DNA of 64,000 nucleotides from Chloroflexota bacterium. Lineage in GTDB: Bacteria > Chloroflexota > Dehalococcoidia > Lucifugimonadales > Lucifugimonadaceae. Made by a program: the position numbers and the translations under genes. Shown here piece by piece: positions 41,688 to 51,754 of the stretch (the stretch's first letter is position 1; every line of letters begins with the position of its first letter). The notes under the pieces were generated by a model, which saw nothing but the letters and a program-made list of their open reading frames with translations, made no database searches and was not told the origin of the DNA. Location of the stretch: positions 1 to 64,000 of the forward strand of contig PBEM01000009.1 of the NCBI GenBank assembly GCA_002718415.1, written 5' to 3'.

Positions 41688-42077
41688 TCATTTTCTTTTT
41701 TTTATATTTTTGTATGTATTTAATATAATGAGTACACCTGTTACAAATATTGTAGTAGGAATAATCCATAAAAAAATATTTAATCCTTTTTGGGGAGGAT
41801 ATGCTAATACTTCTTCCCCATATCTATTAACAAAAAAGTCTCTTATTTGTTCGTTTGTTTTTCCTTCAGATAATTGATTTAAAATTGTGATCTTCATATC
41901 TTTTGCAAGTTGAGATTGAGATTGATCTAATGTTTGTGCGTCACATATAGGACACATAATTTGTTTTGAAAGTTGATATGATCTTTGCTCTAAAGTTAAA
42001 TCATTTTCGTTTATACATCCAAAAAATAGAATGAAAAATAAAGATAAGAATATTAAAACTTTTTTTTGATGAAGCAT
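41688..42077 (-). CDS. ccmH: CcmH/CycL-type cytochrome c maturation thiol oxidoreductase
   Basis: LSKQIMCPICDAQTLDQSQSQLAKDMK; LRCxxC-like motif, C-terminal TM. Confidence 0.9.
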   Translation of the reverse strand: MLHQKKVLIFLSLFFILFFGCINENDLTLEQRSYQLSKQIMCPICDAQTLDQSQSQLAKDMKITILNQLSEGKTNEQIRDFFVNRYGEEVLAYPPQKGLNIFLWIIPTTIFVTGVLIILNTYKNIKKRK

Positions 42078-42140
42078 ATTTAGTGTATTACTAGGTGAAT
42101 ATTAATGACTTAGTAAGTATAAGTTTGATTAATATAATAA

Positions 42141-42701
42141 TTAATCTTCTTCCAGTGGAGTACCTGAAGTTTTGTATATATACGTAACTATTTCAAAAAT
42201 ATCAGATTCATTTAATAATTTTCCATATCCCGGCATAGGCCCTCTGCCACCTTGTATAAAACCTACCATTGCATCCCTTGAATAATTATTTGTGGATTCT
42301 ATAAGATTTGGAGGAGATTTTTCATACGGAGCATATGCATCTTCAGAAATGATATATTCTGCAACAGGACCGTTCCCATCTAGATTTGTTCCATGGCACA
42401 TACTGCAATTAACTCGATAAAGATCTTTTGCATTTATCTCATTGTAAGAATGAGATTTCTTGGAAATTAGTAAAGTTTCATCTGAACTAGATTTAAAAAC
42501 TACAGCTTTTGAAGAAGCTTCAATTCTAGGAGGCTCTTGAGATTTATATGCTTGAGAATAATGCATTTCAGAAAAAATTTCAACTGGATAAGTATTAGTC
42601 TGTTGAATACCACTTTTATCCATACACCCAAATAAAAAAATACTACTAAAAATTAAAAATACTATTATATTTTTACTATGTTGTTTAGTCTTGAATAACA
42701 T
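42141..42701 (-). CDS. actE: monoheme cytochrome c lipoprotein, ActE of alternative complex III
   Basis: Lipobox LFGC; VNCSMCHGTNLDGNGPVAEY. Confidence 0.85.
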   Translation of the reverse strand: MLFKTKQHSKNIIVFLIFSSIFLFGCMDKSGIQQTNTYPVEIFSEMHYSQAYKSQEPPRIEASSKAVVFKSSSDETLLISKKSHSYNEINAKDLYRVNCSMCHGTNLDGNGPVAEYIISEDAYAPYEKSPPNLIESTNNYSRDAMVGFIQGGRGPMPGYGKLLNESDIFEIVTYIYKTSGTPLEED

Positions 42702-42714
42702 AATTTAACTCTTA

Positions 42715-43224
42715 TTAAGAATGTTTAACCTCAATTGCTCCAGCTTTCTCTAGAATTTTTTGTGCATCTTTTACTTTGGAATCATTATCGACTGTAACTA
42801 CAACACCTATTAATCCTTCAGTAATTCTTTTATCATATACTCCTGGAGCTAAATTAGGTAACCTAGATTCAAAAATTATTCCCACTACTGTAGCAATAAC
42901 TCCTGCTAACATCGTCATTTCATACATGATAATAAGCATTGCGAAAATAGATAAGATAGGTTTACCTCCAGTGACTAGAGGATAAGCTATTTGAGTTCCA
43001 GCTGTTAGAAAAACTGCAAGAGTGAAACCAACTATTGCTCCAAATGCAGGGAAACGGAAAAGTCTGTGTTGTGGTACATGTTCCCCAAAAGCACCTTCAG
43101 GATATGGAGTTCCAGTTAGTACATCAAACGACCCTAACTCGTAACCTCCGTTATTAAAGCCATCCATAGCATCTGCTGCAGAATCTGCTTTTTCAAAAAG
43201 TCCTATTAAACTTTGCTTTGCCAT
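42715..43224 (-). CDS. actD: alternative complex III subunit ActD
   Basis: DUF3341-like: GLFEKADSAADAMDG...YELGSFDVLTGTPYPEGAFGEHVP, two TM segments. Confidence 0.88.
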   Translation of the reverse strand: MAKQSLIGLFEKADSAADAMDGFNNGGYELGSFDVLTGTPYPEGAFGEHVPQHRLFRFPAFGAIVGFTLAVFLTAGTQIAYPLVTGGKPILSIFAMLIIMYEMTMLAGVIATVVGIIFESRLPNLAPGVYDKRITEGLIGVVVTVDNDSKVKDAQKILEKAGAIEVKHS

Positions 43225-43239
43225 TTATTGTCCTCTCTA

Positions 43240-44619
43240 TTAATCTATTTCACGAATAATGGCGGGCACCTTAGCCCTACCAATTTTAACATCGTCTGTA
43301 AATACTTGACTTTCTTTTTGTTCAAAAAGTGGTACAAGTGGAAAAAATCTACTAAATAACAACATAAGGAATGTAACCCATGCAAAAGACCAAACTAATA
43401 TTAGCCATTCTAAACCACTTGGTCTATATGCTTCCCAAGTAAAAACAAAAGGTTGTTTACGAGCTAATCCTGGAACTATAATTAAATATCTTTCTAACCA
43501 CATTCCAATATTTACTAATATCGATGACCAAAACATTAAGGCTATGTTTGATCTTACTGATTTAAATAACCACATACCGACAGGTATGATATAACCAGTA
43601 AATAGAAAAATTATAAAAAGTAAATTCCAAGGCCAATGAAAAATTTGCATCTCTCTTAAAGCTAGTTCAGGAGCATCAAGTCCATAAACCGCAAATATTA
43701 ATTCAAGAAATGTAAAACCTAACCAAGCTGTCGCAACAACTATAAGAAGTCTTGCTAAAGCATCAAAATGTTCAGGTCGAATAAAATCGTCCCATTTCCA
43801 TAACCATCTCATTAGTGCCATCATAGTTACAACTGCAGACACTCCAGAATGAACCGCGCCAATAACGAAATATGGGGCAAAAATTGTAGAGTGCCAACCT
43901 TCCACAGAAGGTATTATTGCGAAATCCCAAGATACTATCGAGTGAACAGATACAAATATTGGTAACATAAGAGCTGAAAGTAAAATTCCTCCTATTGTTT
44001 GCATCTGCCATTGTCTAGGATTTCCTCTCCAACCAAGAGCAAGAATAGTATAAAGGGCGTTTTTCCATCCAGTAGTTCTATCCCTAAGATTACCAAGGTC
44101 AGGAATTAATGCAACATACAAAAATAATGTAGAACCAGTAAGGTAAGTACTTATAGCTACAGGATCCCAAATAAGAGGTGATCTAATATTAGGATAGATT
44201 CCTCTTGAAAAATCATAAGGGATTATATAGTAAATTATTCGCCATGGTCTTCCAGCATGCATAAGTGGAAAAAATAATGCTGTTAATAATGAAAAAACTG
44301 TTAACAATTCTGCAGCTCTAGTTACAGGTCTTCTCCATTCAGCTTGAGTAAGTCTTAATATAGCTGAAATCATTATACCTGCATGAGATATACCAACCCA
44401 GAACACAAACGTTGTAATGAATAGACCCCAGTATACTGGTCTTGATAATCCTGTTACCCCCAGGCCTTTATTTACCATTATTCCTATAGCTGTAAAACCA
44501 ATTAGTACCATAATACCTAGAAGGGCAACTGTTGGAGCCCACCATTTAGGAACGTTAAGTTGTCCATTAAGTAATACTTTGTTTGTGTGTACTTGATTTA
44601 AATCTCTTCTTTGTTGCAT
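43240..44619 (-). CDS. actC: alternative complex III NrfD-like subunit ActC
   Basis: FWVGISHAGIMISAILRLTQAEWRRPVTRAAE; PLMHAGRPW; PNIRSPLIWD; SVHSIVSWDFA. Confidence 0.92.
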   Translation of the reverse strand: MQQRRDLNQVHTNKVLLNGQLNVPKWWAPTVALLGIMVLIGFTAIGIMVNKGLGVTGLSRPVYWGLFITTFVFWVGISHAGIMISAILRLTQAEWRRPVTRAAELLTVFSLLTALFFPLMHAGRPWRIIYYIIPYDFSRGIYPNIRSPLIWDPVAISTYLTGSTLFLYVALIPDLGNLRDRTTGWKNALYTILALGWRGNPRQWQMQTIGGILLSALMLPIFVSVHSIVSWDFAIIPSVEGWHSTIFAPYFVIGAVHSGVSAVVTMMALMRWLWKWDDFIRPEHFDALARLLIVVATAWLGFTFLELIFAVYGLDAPELALREMQIFHWPWNLLFIIFLFTGYIIPVGMWLFKSVRSNIALMFWSSILVNIGMWLERYLIIVPGLARKQPFVFTWEAYRPSGLEWLILVWSFAWVTFLMLLFSRFFPLVPLFEQKESQVFTDDVKIGRAKVPAIIREID

Positions 44620-44628
44620 AAATTTTAT

Positions 44629-46035
44629 CTAGTCGGGTTTAGCTACTAGAACTCCATGTGTTTTCATATATTTTATAGGTTTCGCTAAAAGATTAAATTG
44701 TTGAACTTCCCAAATAGAAAGCACAGGTATAACACGAGAAATAAGTAATACAGGTAGGAATGCTAGAGAAATACCACCAATAATTATAAGAATATCTAGA
44801 TAATTAGGTAAAACCAATTCGGGTATAATCTTTAGGTACTTTTCGTGGATACTTTCAGTAGGAACAGACCATGCAGTCACAAATAGCCTCAATCTGTCCA
44901 AAAATAATCCTATTAATATTAATATTGCACCTATAATTGGGCCATTAACACTTCTTCTAACCTTATTCCAAATTAACCACCACCAAGGAGCTATCCATAT
45001 AAAAAATGCACCTGTTAAAAATACCCACATCATAGGTCCAGTAATTAATAATTCAATCCATGCTATATCATTAGCTGATCTTCCATACCAAAAAACTATA
45101 AATGCAGAATAGAAGAAATATATCCATAATAATGTCAGTGCAAAAAGTAATCTTGATAAAGACCAAAATTGATCAACATGTATGTATTTTTCTAATTTAA
45201 AGTATTTTCTTATTATCCAAAGCGATGCTACAACTATTGCCACTCCTCCCTGAAGAGATGTAATTGCATGGTACATTGGAAAAATAGCATCTCTCCAACC
45301 AGGAACCATAGACATTGCGAAATCAGTAGCAAATAGGAAATTTACAAATATCAAAATTAAGAAATAAAAAGTGCCGAACATACCTATTCGCATTCTTAGT
45401 GTCCTCCATTGAGAGTCAGTTCCTATCCATCCTCTAGAAAGAGTTTTACCAAGATTTTTTCTCCAGCCAGAAGAATGTTCACGCATGGCAGCAAAGTCAG
45501 GTAAAGCGGCAGAATAAAATAAAGCTAATCCTGTCAAGACTAGGCCCATAAGAGCTACATAATCCCATACATGAGGTGAATATATAGGACCCTCAAACCA
45601 AATTGATCTTCTTCTAACACCATCGACCATTAATGGAGGCAACATCATCATAAGTGGAATAATTAGTATTAGAGTTGATACACCTGTTAAGGAAAAAATA
45701 GCTGAAATTCTTGTGACTGGTCGTACCCAGTTTGCTTTAGCTAATACAGGGGCAATACCGACCATAGGGGCTCCTCCACCTACCGATAAAAGGAAAGAAA
45801 TTAAAGCTGCTACATAACCCCATTTTGTAGAATCATCATGATCAGCAAAATATTTAACTATTAGTGCTATTATTCCAATAATTGACAATATAGATAATAG
45901 TATCGATATTTGTTTTATTTTCTTTGAACCAGTAACCGTTGTAGCAATAAGATCCTTAGTTATTTCATTAAAAGGGACATTTTTAGGAGGTAAATGATGT
46001 CCTTTATTATGAGTATTTGTGTCGGTCTTACTCAT
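44629..46035 (-). CDS. second NrfD-like membrane subunit, ActF-like
   Basis: ANWVRPVTRISAIFSLTGV; YVALMGLVLTGLALFYSAALPDFAAMREHSSGWRK; NFLFATDFAMSMVPGWRDAIFPMYHAITSLQGGVAIV. Confidence 0.75.
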   Translation of the reverse strand: MSKTDTNTHNKGHHLPPKNVPFNEITKDLIATTVTGSKKIKQISILLSILSIIGIIALIVKYFADHDDSTKWGYVAALISFLLSVGGGAPMVGIAPVLAKANWVRPVTRISAIFSLTGVSTLILIIPLMMMLPPLMVDGVRRRSIWFEGPIYSPHVWDYVALMGLVLTGLALFYSAALPDFAAMREHSSGWRKNLGKTLSRGWIGTDSQWRTLRMRIGMFGTFYFLILIFVNFLFATDFAMSMVPGWRDAIFPMYHAITSLQGGVAIVVASLWIIRKYFKLEKYIHVDQFWSLSRLLFALTLLWIYFFYSAFIVFWYGRSANDIAWIELLITGPMMWVFLTGAFFIWIAPWWWLIWNKVRRSVNGPIIGAILILIGLFLDRLRLFVTAWSVPTESIHEKYLKIIPELVLPNYLDILIIIGGISLAFLPVLLISRVIPVLSIWEVQQFNLLAKPIKYMKTHGVLVAKPD

Positions 46036-46780
46036 GTGATATAGCTTCCTCAGAATGTGATTCTATTTTTTTTTCAGGATCAACCTTAGCAAGGTAAGTT
46101 ACATTTTGTTCCAAATTCAAATGTGGTAAAAGTTTATAATTGCGATCATCATTTTTAAGTTTTGACACTTTACTTTCTTTATCATTTAGATCACCGAAAA
46201 CTAAAGCAGAAGTAGGGCATGCCTGACTACATGCGGTTTGTATTTCTCCATCAACTATACCACGATTTTCCTTATTTGCTGTTCTAACTCCTCTACGAAT
46301 TCTTTGGATGCAAAAACTACATTTTTCCATTATTCCTCTGCTTCTAACAGTTACATCTGGGTTCAGATGATTTCTTAGCGAATCAGGCCAAACAGGTTCC
46401 CAATAGTTGAAAAATCTCACTGTAAATGGACAACCATTAGCACAGTATCTTGTCCCTACACATCTGTTATATACCTGAATATTTAAACCTTCCGAATTAT
46501 GATAGGTAGCATAAACTGGACAAACTGGCTCACATGGAGCATTTTCACATTGTTGACATAAAATAGGAATGAAACGAGCGTGTACATCAGGGAAATCACC
46601 TTCCCAATAACGTTCTACTCTAATCCAAGAAATTGCACGAGCTCTTTCAAATCTATTTTGTGTGTTAAGTGGGATGTTATTTTCTGATTGACATGCTAAC
46701 ACACAAGCCTGACATCCCGTGCATTTATCAATATCTACTACCATACCCCAATTTTGTTTTCCAAATTCTGCTGTTGTCAA
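46028..46780 (-). CDS. 4x[Fe-S] ferredoxin-like subunit of alternative complex III (ActB iron-sulfur half as separate ORF)
   Basis: CTGCQACVLACQSENN; CQQCENAPCEPVCP; CVGTRYCANGCPFTVRFFNY; CSFCIQRI...CSQACP. Confidence 0.9.
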   Translation of the reverse strand: MTTAEFGKQNWGMVVDIDKCTGCQACVLACQSENNIPLNTQNRFERARAISWIRVERYWEGDFPDVHARFIPILCQQCENAPCEPVCPVYATYHNSEGLNIQVYNRCVGTRYCANGCPFTVRFFNYWEPVWPDSLRNHLNPDVTVRSRGIMEKCSFCIQRIRRGVRTANKENRGIVDGEIQTACSQACPTSALVFGDLNDKESKVSKLKNDDRNYKLLPHLNLEQNVTYLAKVDPEKKIESHSEEAISHE

Positions 46781-46801
46781 ATTTTGTTTTCCTTATATTA
46801 A

Positions 46802-49165
46802 TTAGTGTCCAGCATCATGTTTATCATGATTACTATGATCATTGTTATCTGTATGTTTATTACCTTTATTACCAAGGAACTCGCTTTGATATTTATGGTG
46901 ATTTGCAATTTCTGCTTCATGTACAGTTTCATTTGGCCCTAAAACTAGTATAGGTACACCTGGTTCTACCGGTCTAGCTATAACATTACCTTCAAATTTT
47001 GCAACCTTTTTATTTCTACCTGATCTTTGCACCTTAACTTTAGTGGCTGCCCATGCAATAGCTCCAGACTCAGAGTCTTTCATAGGGCTTAAGATTGAGA
47101 AAATATTAGCACCTAATCCTGAAGAATATCTGCCATTATTTTCTTTTCCTTGTCCAGTAGGGATACATACTGTACCAGGCTTAACACCAGGGTGGGGATA
47201 TGCCAAAGCTTCAATTTCTCCAGAAGTAGATTTTATTAATAATATATCACCTTCTTTTATTCCTAGTTTTTCTGCTTCTAAAAGATTAATTTCTGCCCAA
47301 GTAGTCCAAGCTGCAGTAGACATAGGGTCAGGGTTTTGTTGAGCCCAAGGAGTTGAAGATAATTCCCCATTAAGAAGAGAATTAGATGTGAATGGAATTA
47401 AGCTGAAATCATCCCCCTCACCTAGGTTTTCTGTCTGAGAAAATTCTGGTGAAGGACCAATTTTTGAGGAGACCTTATAATTTCCAGATATTTCGCCTTT
47501 AAATTCTGTATTCCACCAGCCACCTCTTTGTAGTGCTCCATTAAGTAATAATCTACCTCTATTCCCTTCAATATTGTTATCGACTTTTACCGATCCACTT
47601 CCACTTTCTACTATTTCTTGAGATGTGGATATAATTAGATTTTCTAAGGAACGTCCACCCAATGCACCATCAGTAACTGAAAGTAAGGTGTCAGCAAAAG
47701 ATTTTGAGTTTTTTGTAATTTTTGAAGCATTTGGGGAAATTACAGGTTGTTGTAAACTTAATACTTCAAATCCAGGAGCAGGTTCAGGAATATCGCTTCC
47801 CCAAGATTCAAAAAAAGTGCTTTCTGGAAGAATTAAATCAGCCTCTTTTGATGTGTTGTCCATAACAGTGTTAAATATAATCACATTTTTAACATTAGAC
47901 AATGCTCCCTTAACGTCAATATGATTGGGAAGACCATGTACTAGATCTACTCCTCTAATAATTACCGTATCAACATTTCCGGCTCTCCAATGTGAAACTT
48001 CTTCTTCTATTTGTTCTAGACTAGAAGGCTTACTTGAAGCTGGTAAACCAGTTACTTCTTCGGGGTTTGGTATTATTCCTCCCTTAACCCCAACAGAGCC
48101 TAGTAAAATATTTAGAGCATAAATCGACTTCATATTGAAGGTACCATTGGTATGGGCTTCTGCATTTCCTCCACCAAAAATTAGTGCTGGTGTTTTATCA
48201 GAAATTATTTTTGCAGATTTTATTATTTTTTCTGTAGGGATAGAAGTTCGGTTACTTACATCTCTAAGCTGGTAACCATTTAGGAATCCTGCGGGTAAAT
48301 ATTTTTCAAAATTACTAATATTTTCTTCAGGAACTAATTTTTCTTCAATTATAATTCTGGCAATGCTTAATGCTAAATCTCCTTCAGTTCCTGGATTTAC
48401 AGGTAGCCATAAATCTGCATTTGCAGCTGTCATAGACATCCTAGGATCGACATGAATAAAATACCCTCTATCTTCTTGACTGCGGAAGTCTCCATAACAT
48501 TTAGAATAATGTACAGGCGAAATCCAAGTACTAAGCCAATCAGCTCCAAATGACATTATGGATTTGGAATTTGCTAAATCAAAATATGGTAGAGAATTAA
48601 CAGAAAACAAATCATTTACTGTTTTGTGTAATATACCTTGATTCATTGGATCAAAAATTATATGCTCACCACCGTAATTTTCTATAAATCTTTTTACTAC
48701 TAGACCATTGTGCCCCCTCAGGGGATTTGTAACTAAAGATATATTGTTACTTTTTGATAAAACTTCTCTGAACTTATTTTCTGCTTTGTCCCAAGATATT
48801 CCATCTATGTTCCCACCTTTTGAAAATCTCATTTGTGGTTCAAGTAAACGATCTGGATGGTAAAGAATCTGTAACATTGAATCGAATCTAGCATTAGATT
48901 TACCAAGCGAAATAGGATGATCAGGATTTCCAGCAATTTTTTTTGCTCTTCCTTCCATGACTCTTACTATTACTCCATCATTACCTGGGAGATCACCTAA
49001 TGTGGTAGCATACCAAGCATCTTCGCCTCTAAGTAAATCTTCAGGCATTTCAACAGGGGCCTGTACGATTAGTTCATTTTCAGGTAGTCCACATGCAGCG
49101 AAAATCACTGCTCCTGCAGCAGATTTTCCTGCTAGTGATAAAAATTCTCGTCTATTTATTTTCAT
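46802..49165 (-). CDS. molybdopterin oxidoreductase-like subunit of alternative complex III (ActB large half as separate ORF); Tat/lipoprotein signal and His/Asp-rich C-terminus
   Basis: MKINRREFLSLAGKSAAGAVIFAACG; molybdopterin-oxidoreductase-like body; tail NKHTDNNDHSNHDKHDAGH. Confidence 0.9.
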   Translation of the reverse strand: MKINRREFLSLAGKSAAGAVIFAACGLPENELIVQAPVEMPEDLLRGEDAWYATTLGDLPGNDGVIVRVMEGRAKKIAGNPDHPISLGKSNARFDSMLQILYHPDRLLEPQMRFSKGGNIDGISWDKAENKFREVLSKSNNISLVTNPLRGHNGLVVKRFIENYGGEHIIFDPMNQGILHKTVNDLFSVNSLPYFDLANSKSIMSFGADWLSTWISPVHYSKCYGDFRSQEDRGYFIHVDPRMSMTAANADLWLPVNPGTEGDLALSIARIIIEEKLVPEENISNFEKYLPAGFLNGYQLRDVSNRTSIPTEKIIKSAKIISDKTPALIFGGGNAEAHTNGTFNMKSIYALNILLGSVGVKGGIIPNPEEVTGLPASSKPSSLEQIEEEVSHWRAGNVDTVIIRGVDLVHGLPNHIDVKGALSNVKNVIIFNTVMDNTSKEADLILPESTFFESWGSDIPEPAPGFEVLSLQQPVISPNASKITKNSKSFADTLLSVTDGALGGRSLENLIISTSQEIVESGSGSVKVDNNIEGNRGRLLLNGALQRGGWWNTEFKGEISGNYKVSSKIGPSPEFSQTENLGEGDDFSLIPFTSNSLLNGELSSTPWAQQNPDPMSTAAWTTWAEINLLEAEKLGIKEGDILLIKSTSGEIEALAYPHPGVKPGTVCIPTGQGKENNGRYSSGLGANIFSILSPMKDSESGAIAWAATKVKVQRSGRNKKVAKFEGNVIARPVEPGVPILVLGPNETVHEAEIANHHKYQSEFLGNKGNKHTDNNDHSNHDKHDAGH

Positions 49166-49197
49166 ATTTATTCATTCTATAAATTTTCTATAATTTC

Positions 49198-49965
49198 CTA
49201 ATGATGACATACGGCACAGTCTGTGGGAGCTCCATTATCTCTGTGACAATCAACACATTGCCCCATTTTGAGAGCCTCCACTTGAGCTACCTGTTCCATA
49301 CTAGCTACATCACCATGACAAGTTGAACATACACCTGCAGCTCCTTCTTTGACTCCTGAAGTTGTGTTTTTAATTGTGTCAGGATTCTCTAATAAATATC
49401 TAATGTGTGGTTCATGAACAAATCTTACATGATCCGGCATTCTATGTACTCTTTTCCAATTTATGGGTTGAGGGTCGTTACCTTCTATTCCTCCTGCTTT
49501 ACGGACATTTGAAAGAGCTATACTATCTTTTGAACCAATTACACTATGGCAAGTGGTACATAAGGCTACTGGAGGTACCCCTGCATTTTTTTGTTTGGTG
49601 ACAGTTCTATGACAAAAAGTACAATCCATACCTAAGCCCATTATGGGGTCTCCATTTTCTGAAACATGTTCAAGTTGATTGGTACTTGCATGTATAGTAT
49701 GAGGGAAACTAATAGGTTGTTCAACTGTTTGTTCGAAACCTAAAATAGGTATAGGTTGCCCCCACCATGCAGTGATAATAAAAGCAAAAAAGGCACCAAA
49801 AATAGCAACTGCCCCAAAACCACCAATTCCTACCAATGGGATTAGGATTTTCATCCACTTTTTGGATGATGTAGATTCAGTTTTTTCTTTAGAATTCAAA
49901 TAATTCTTCCAAATAATATTGAGATTTTGATTGTAAAATTTTTCATATATTTTTCTAGTTAACAA
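49198..49965 (-). CDS. actA: pentaheme cytochrome c, ActA of alternative complex III
   Basis: Five CxxCH motifs: CTFCH, CTTCH, CSTCH, CVDCH, CAVCH; N-terminal TM. Confidence 0.92.
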   Translation of the reverse strand: MLTRKIYEKFYNQNLNIIWKNYLNSKEKTESTSSKKWMKILIPLVGIGGFGAVAIFGAFFAFIITAWWGQPIPILGFEQTVEQPISFPHTIHASTNQLEHVSENGDPIMGLGMDCTFCHRTVTKQKNAGVPPVALCTTCHSVIGSKDSIALSNVRKAGGIEGNDPQPINWKRVHRMPDHVRFVHEPHIRYLLENPDTIKNTTSGVKEGAAGVCSTCHGDVASMEQVAQVEALKMGQCVDCHRDNGAPTDCAVCHH

Positions 49966-49996
49966 TTTAAATATTTCAATAATTTAGATTTCATAA

Positions 49997-50287
49997 TTAT
50001 TGCCACCACCTAGAGTATGTATCCCAAATAAAATCTAATTGTGTAAAAGCTAAACCAAAAAAAACAAAAATCCCTATAACTGAAAGGAAGCCTAATAAAT
50101 ACAGAGGTTTCCTAAGTTTAGACCAATCCTCAGATATAGTTTTTGTGTCTACAGCTGAAGGTATAATTGCATGTGCTGCCAATAAAGATGGGCCGGCTAC
50201 TAGTGCACATGCCAAAGCAAGCCAAAGAAATTGAAGAGAGTGTCCAGCTTGTTCCCATTGTTCAGTTGTAAGCGGTAAAGGATCCAT
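49997..50287 (-). CDS. small two-TM protein upstream of actA, possible accessory ACIII subunit
   Basis: 96 aa; LWLALACALVAGPSLLAAHAIIPSA and LYLLGFLSVIGIFVFFGLAF TM segments; first ORF of the act operon. Confidence 0.6.
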   Translation of the reverse strand: MDPLPLTTEQWEQAGHSLQFLWLALACALVAGPSLLAAHAIIPSAVDTKTISEDWSKLRKPLYLLGFLSVIGIFVFFGLAFTQLDFIWDTYSRWWQ

Positions 50288-50675
50288 TCCTTTTTCAGTG
50301 CTCCAATAAATTACGAAATATTTATTTCTAAGTTAGAACTATATGAATTTAGACGAAGCAAAAAATATCGATATAAATTTAAGATTTATCGTGTATTAAT
50401 AATGCTTCTAAAAAGAAATTATCATGATCGTCTTTCAATGTCTATAAATATTGGCATATGAAATTATTCAAATCGAAAAATAATCATAATTTCGATCATA
50501 AAATAATTATTTTTCCAATAAATTTTCATCTTTTTAATGTTTAATATAAAAATGTTTTATTATTTTTAGTGGTTTTTGTTAAAAAAAAACATGTAACATA
50601 ACGATGAAAGTAAATCTATTTGTAAATTTTTGGGATATTTCCCAATAAAATATTTAAATAAAGAGTAAAAGTAAG

Positions 50676-51716
50676 TTGAAAAAAAATCCAAAATCAAAAA
50701 CCAACACAAAAACTTCCTTTGATATTTCCAAAGAAAAGTTAATATGGATGTACTCATCTATGTTTAGAATTAGGCGTTTTGAAGAAACAATGCTTGAACA
50801 AACTTTTAAAGGTAACTCTATGGGAGTAACTCATCCGTCTGATGGTCAAGAAGCAGGTCCAGTAGGTATATGTGCTCATCTTACGGATAAAGATTGGATC
50901 GGATCTACTCATAGAGGGCATGGACATTGTATTGCTAAAGGTTTAGAAACAGACCGTATGATGGCTGAAATAATGGGGAGATCCACTGGGCAATGTCATG
51001 GTAAGGGTGGATCAATGCATATAGCTGATTTTTCAAAAGGTATGTTGGGGGCAAATGCAATAGTAGGAGCTTCAATACCTTTAGCTGTGGGTGCGGCTTT
51101 AACATCTAAGTATAAAAATAATGAAAAAGAATCAATAGCGGTAGCATTTTTTGGAGATGGAGCTACTTCTCAGGGTGTTCTACATGAATCTATGAATTTA
51201 TCATCAATATGGAAATTACCTGTAATTTTTGCATGTGAAAATAATGGATATGCAGAGGCTACACCTTCTTGGTATGCTGTTTCTACTGATGATATTGCTT
51301 CTAGAGCTGAAGGATATGGTATACCAGGATTACAGGTTGATGGAATGGATGTGTTTTCGGTGTATGATGCAGCTAAGGAAGCTGTGAATAGAGCAAGGTC
51401 AGGTGAAGGTCCTACATTTTTAGAAATTAAAACTTATAGATATCATGGACATTTTCATGCTGATGATCCTAAAAAATACAGGAAACAAGAAGAAGAAGAC
51501 TATTATAAGAGTAGAGATTGTTTAATTCTTTTCGAGAAAAAAGTAGTTGATTCTAATTTAATAAAAACTGAAGAACTAAAAAAAATAAGAGATCAAATAG
51601 AGGATGAACTAGTTAGAGCTACCGAATTTGCTCTATCAAGTCCTATGCCTGATAATGAAGAATTATATAAGGATGTATATGTAGAATATTCTAATTCCTT
51701 AATGGGCTTAAGATAG
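50676..51716 (+). CDS. 2-oxoacid (pyruvate/acetoin-type) dehydrogenase E1 alpha subunit (TTG start)
   Basis: MFRIRRFEETMLEQ; HRGHGHCIAKG; GRSTGQCHGKGGSMHI; FFGDGATSQGVLHESMNLSSIWKLPVIFACENN. Confidence 0.93.
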   Translation: MKKNPKSKTNTKTSFDISKEKLIWMYSSMFRIRRFEETMLEQTFKGNSMGVTHPSDGQEAGPVGICAHLTDKDWIGSTHRGHGHCIAKGLETDRMMAEIMGRSTGQCHGKGGSMHIADFSKGMLGANAIVGASIPLAVGAALTSKYKNNEKESIAVAFFGDGATSQGVLHESMNLSSIWKLPVIFACENNGYAEATPSWYAVSTDDIASRAEGYGIPGLQVDGMDVFSVYDAAKEAVNRARSGEGPTFLEIKTYRYHGHFHADDPKKYRKQEEEDYYKSRDCLILFEKKVVDSNLIKTEELKKIRDQIEDELVRATEFALSSPMPDNEELYKDVYVEYSNSLMGLR

Positions 51717-51754
51717 TATTCACAAATAAAAGTATAGAGGTTTTTTAAAATAAA

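Noticed and set aside
43772-44011. 79-aa minus-strand ORF
   Set aside because: Out-of-frame within actC; no independent support.
46669-46953. 94-aa + strand ORF rich in Tyr/His/Leu
   Set aside because: Antisense to the ActB-like genes; composition explained by the reverse of the His/Asp-rich tail.
50288-50675. 388-nt intergenic region as a possible ncRNA
   Set aside because: Highly AT-rich, no convincing structured or conserved element by eye; likely divergent promoters.
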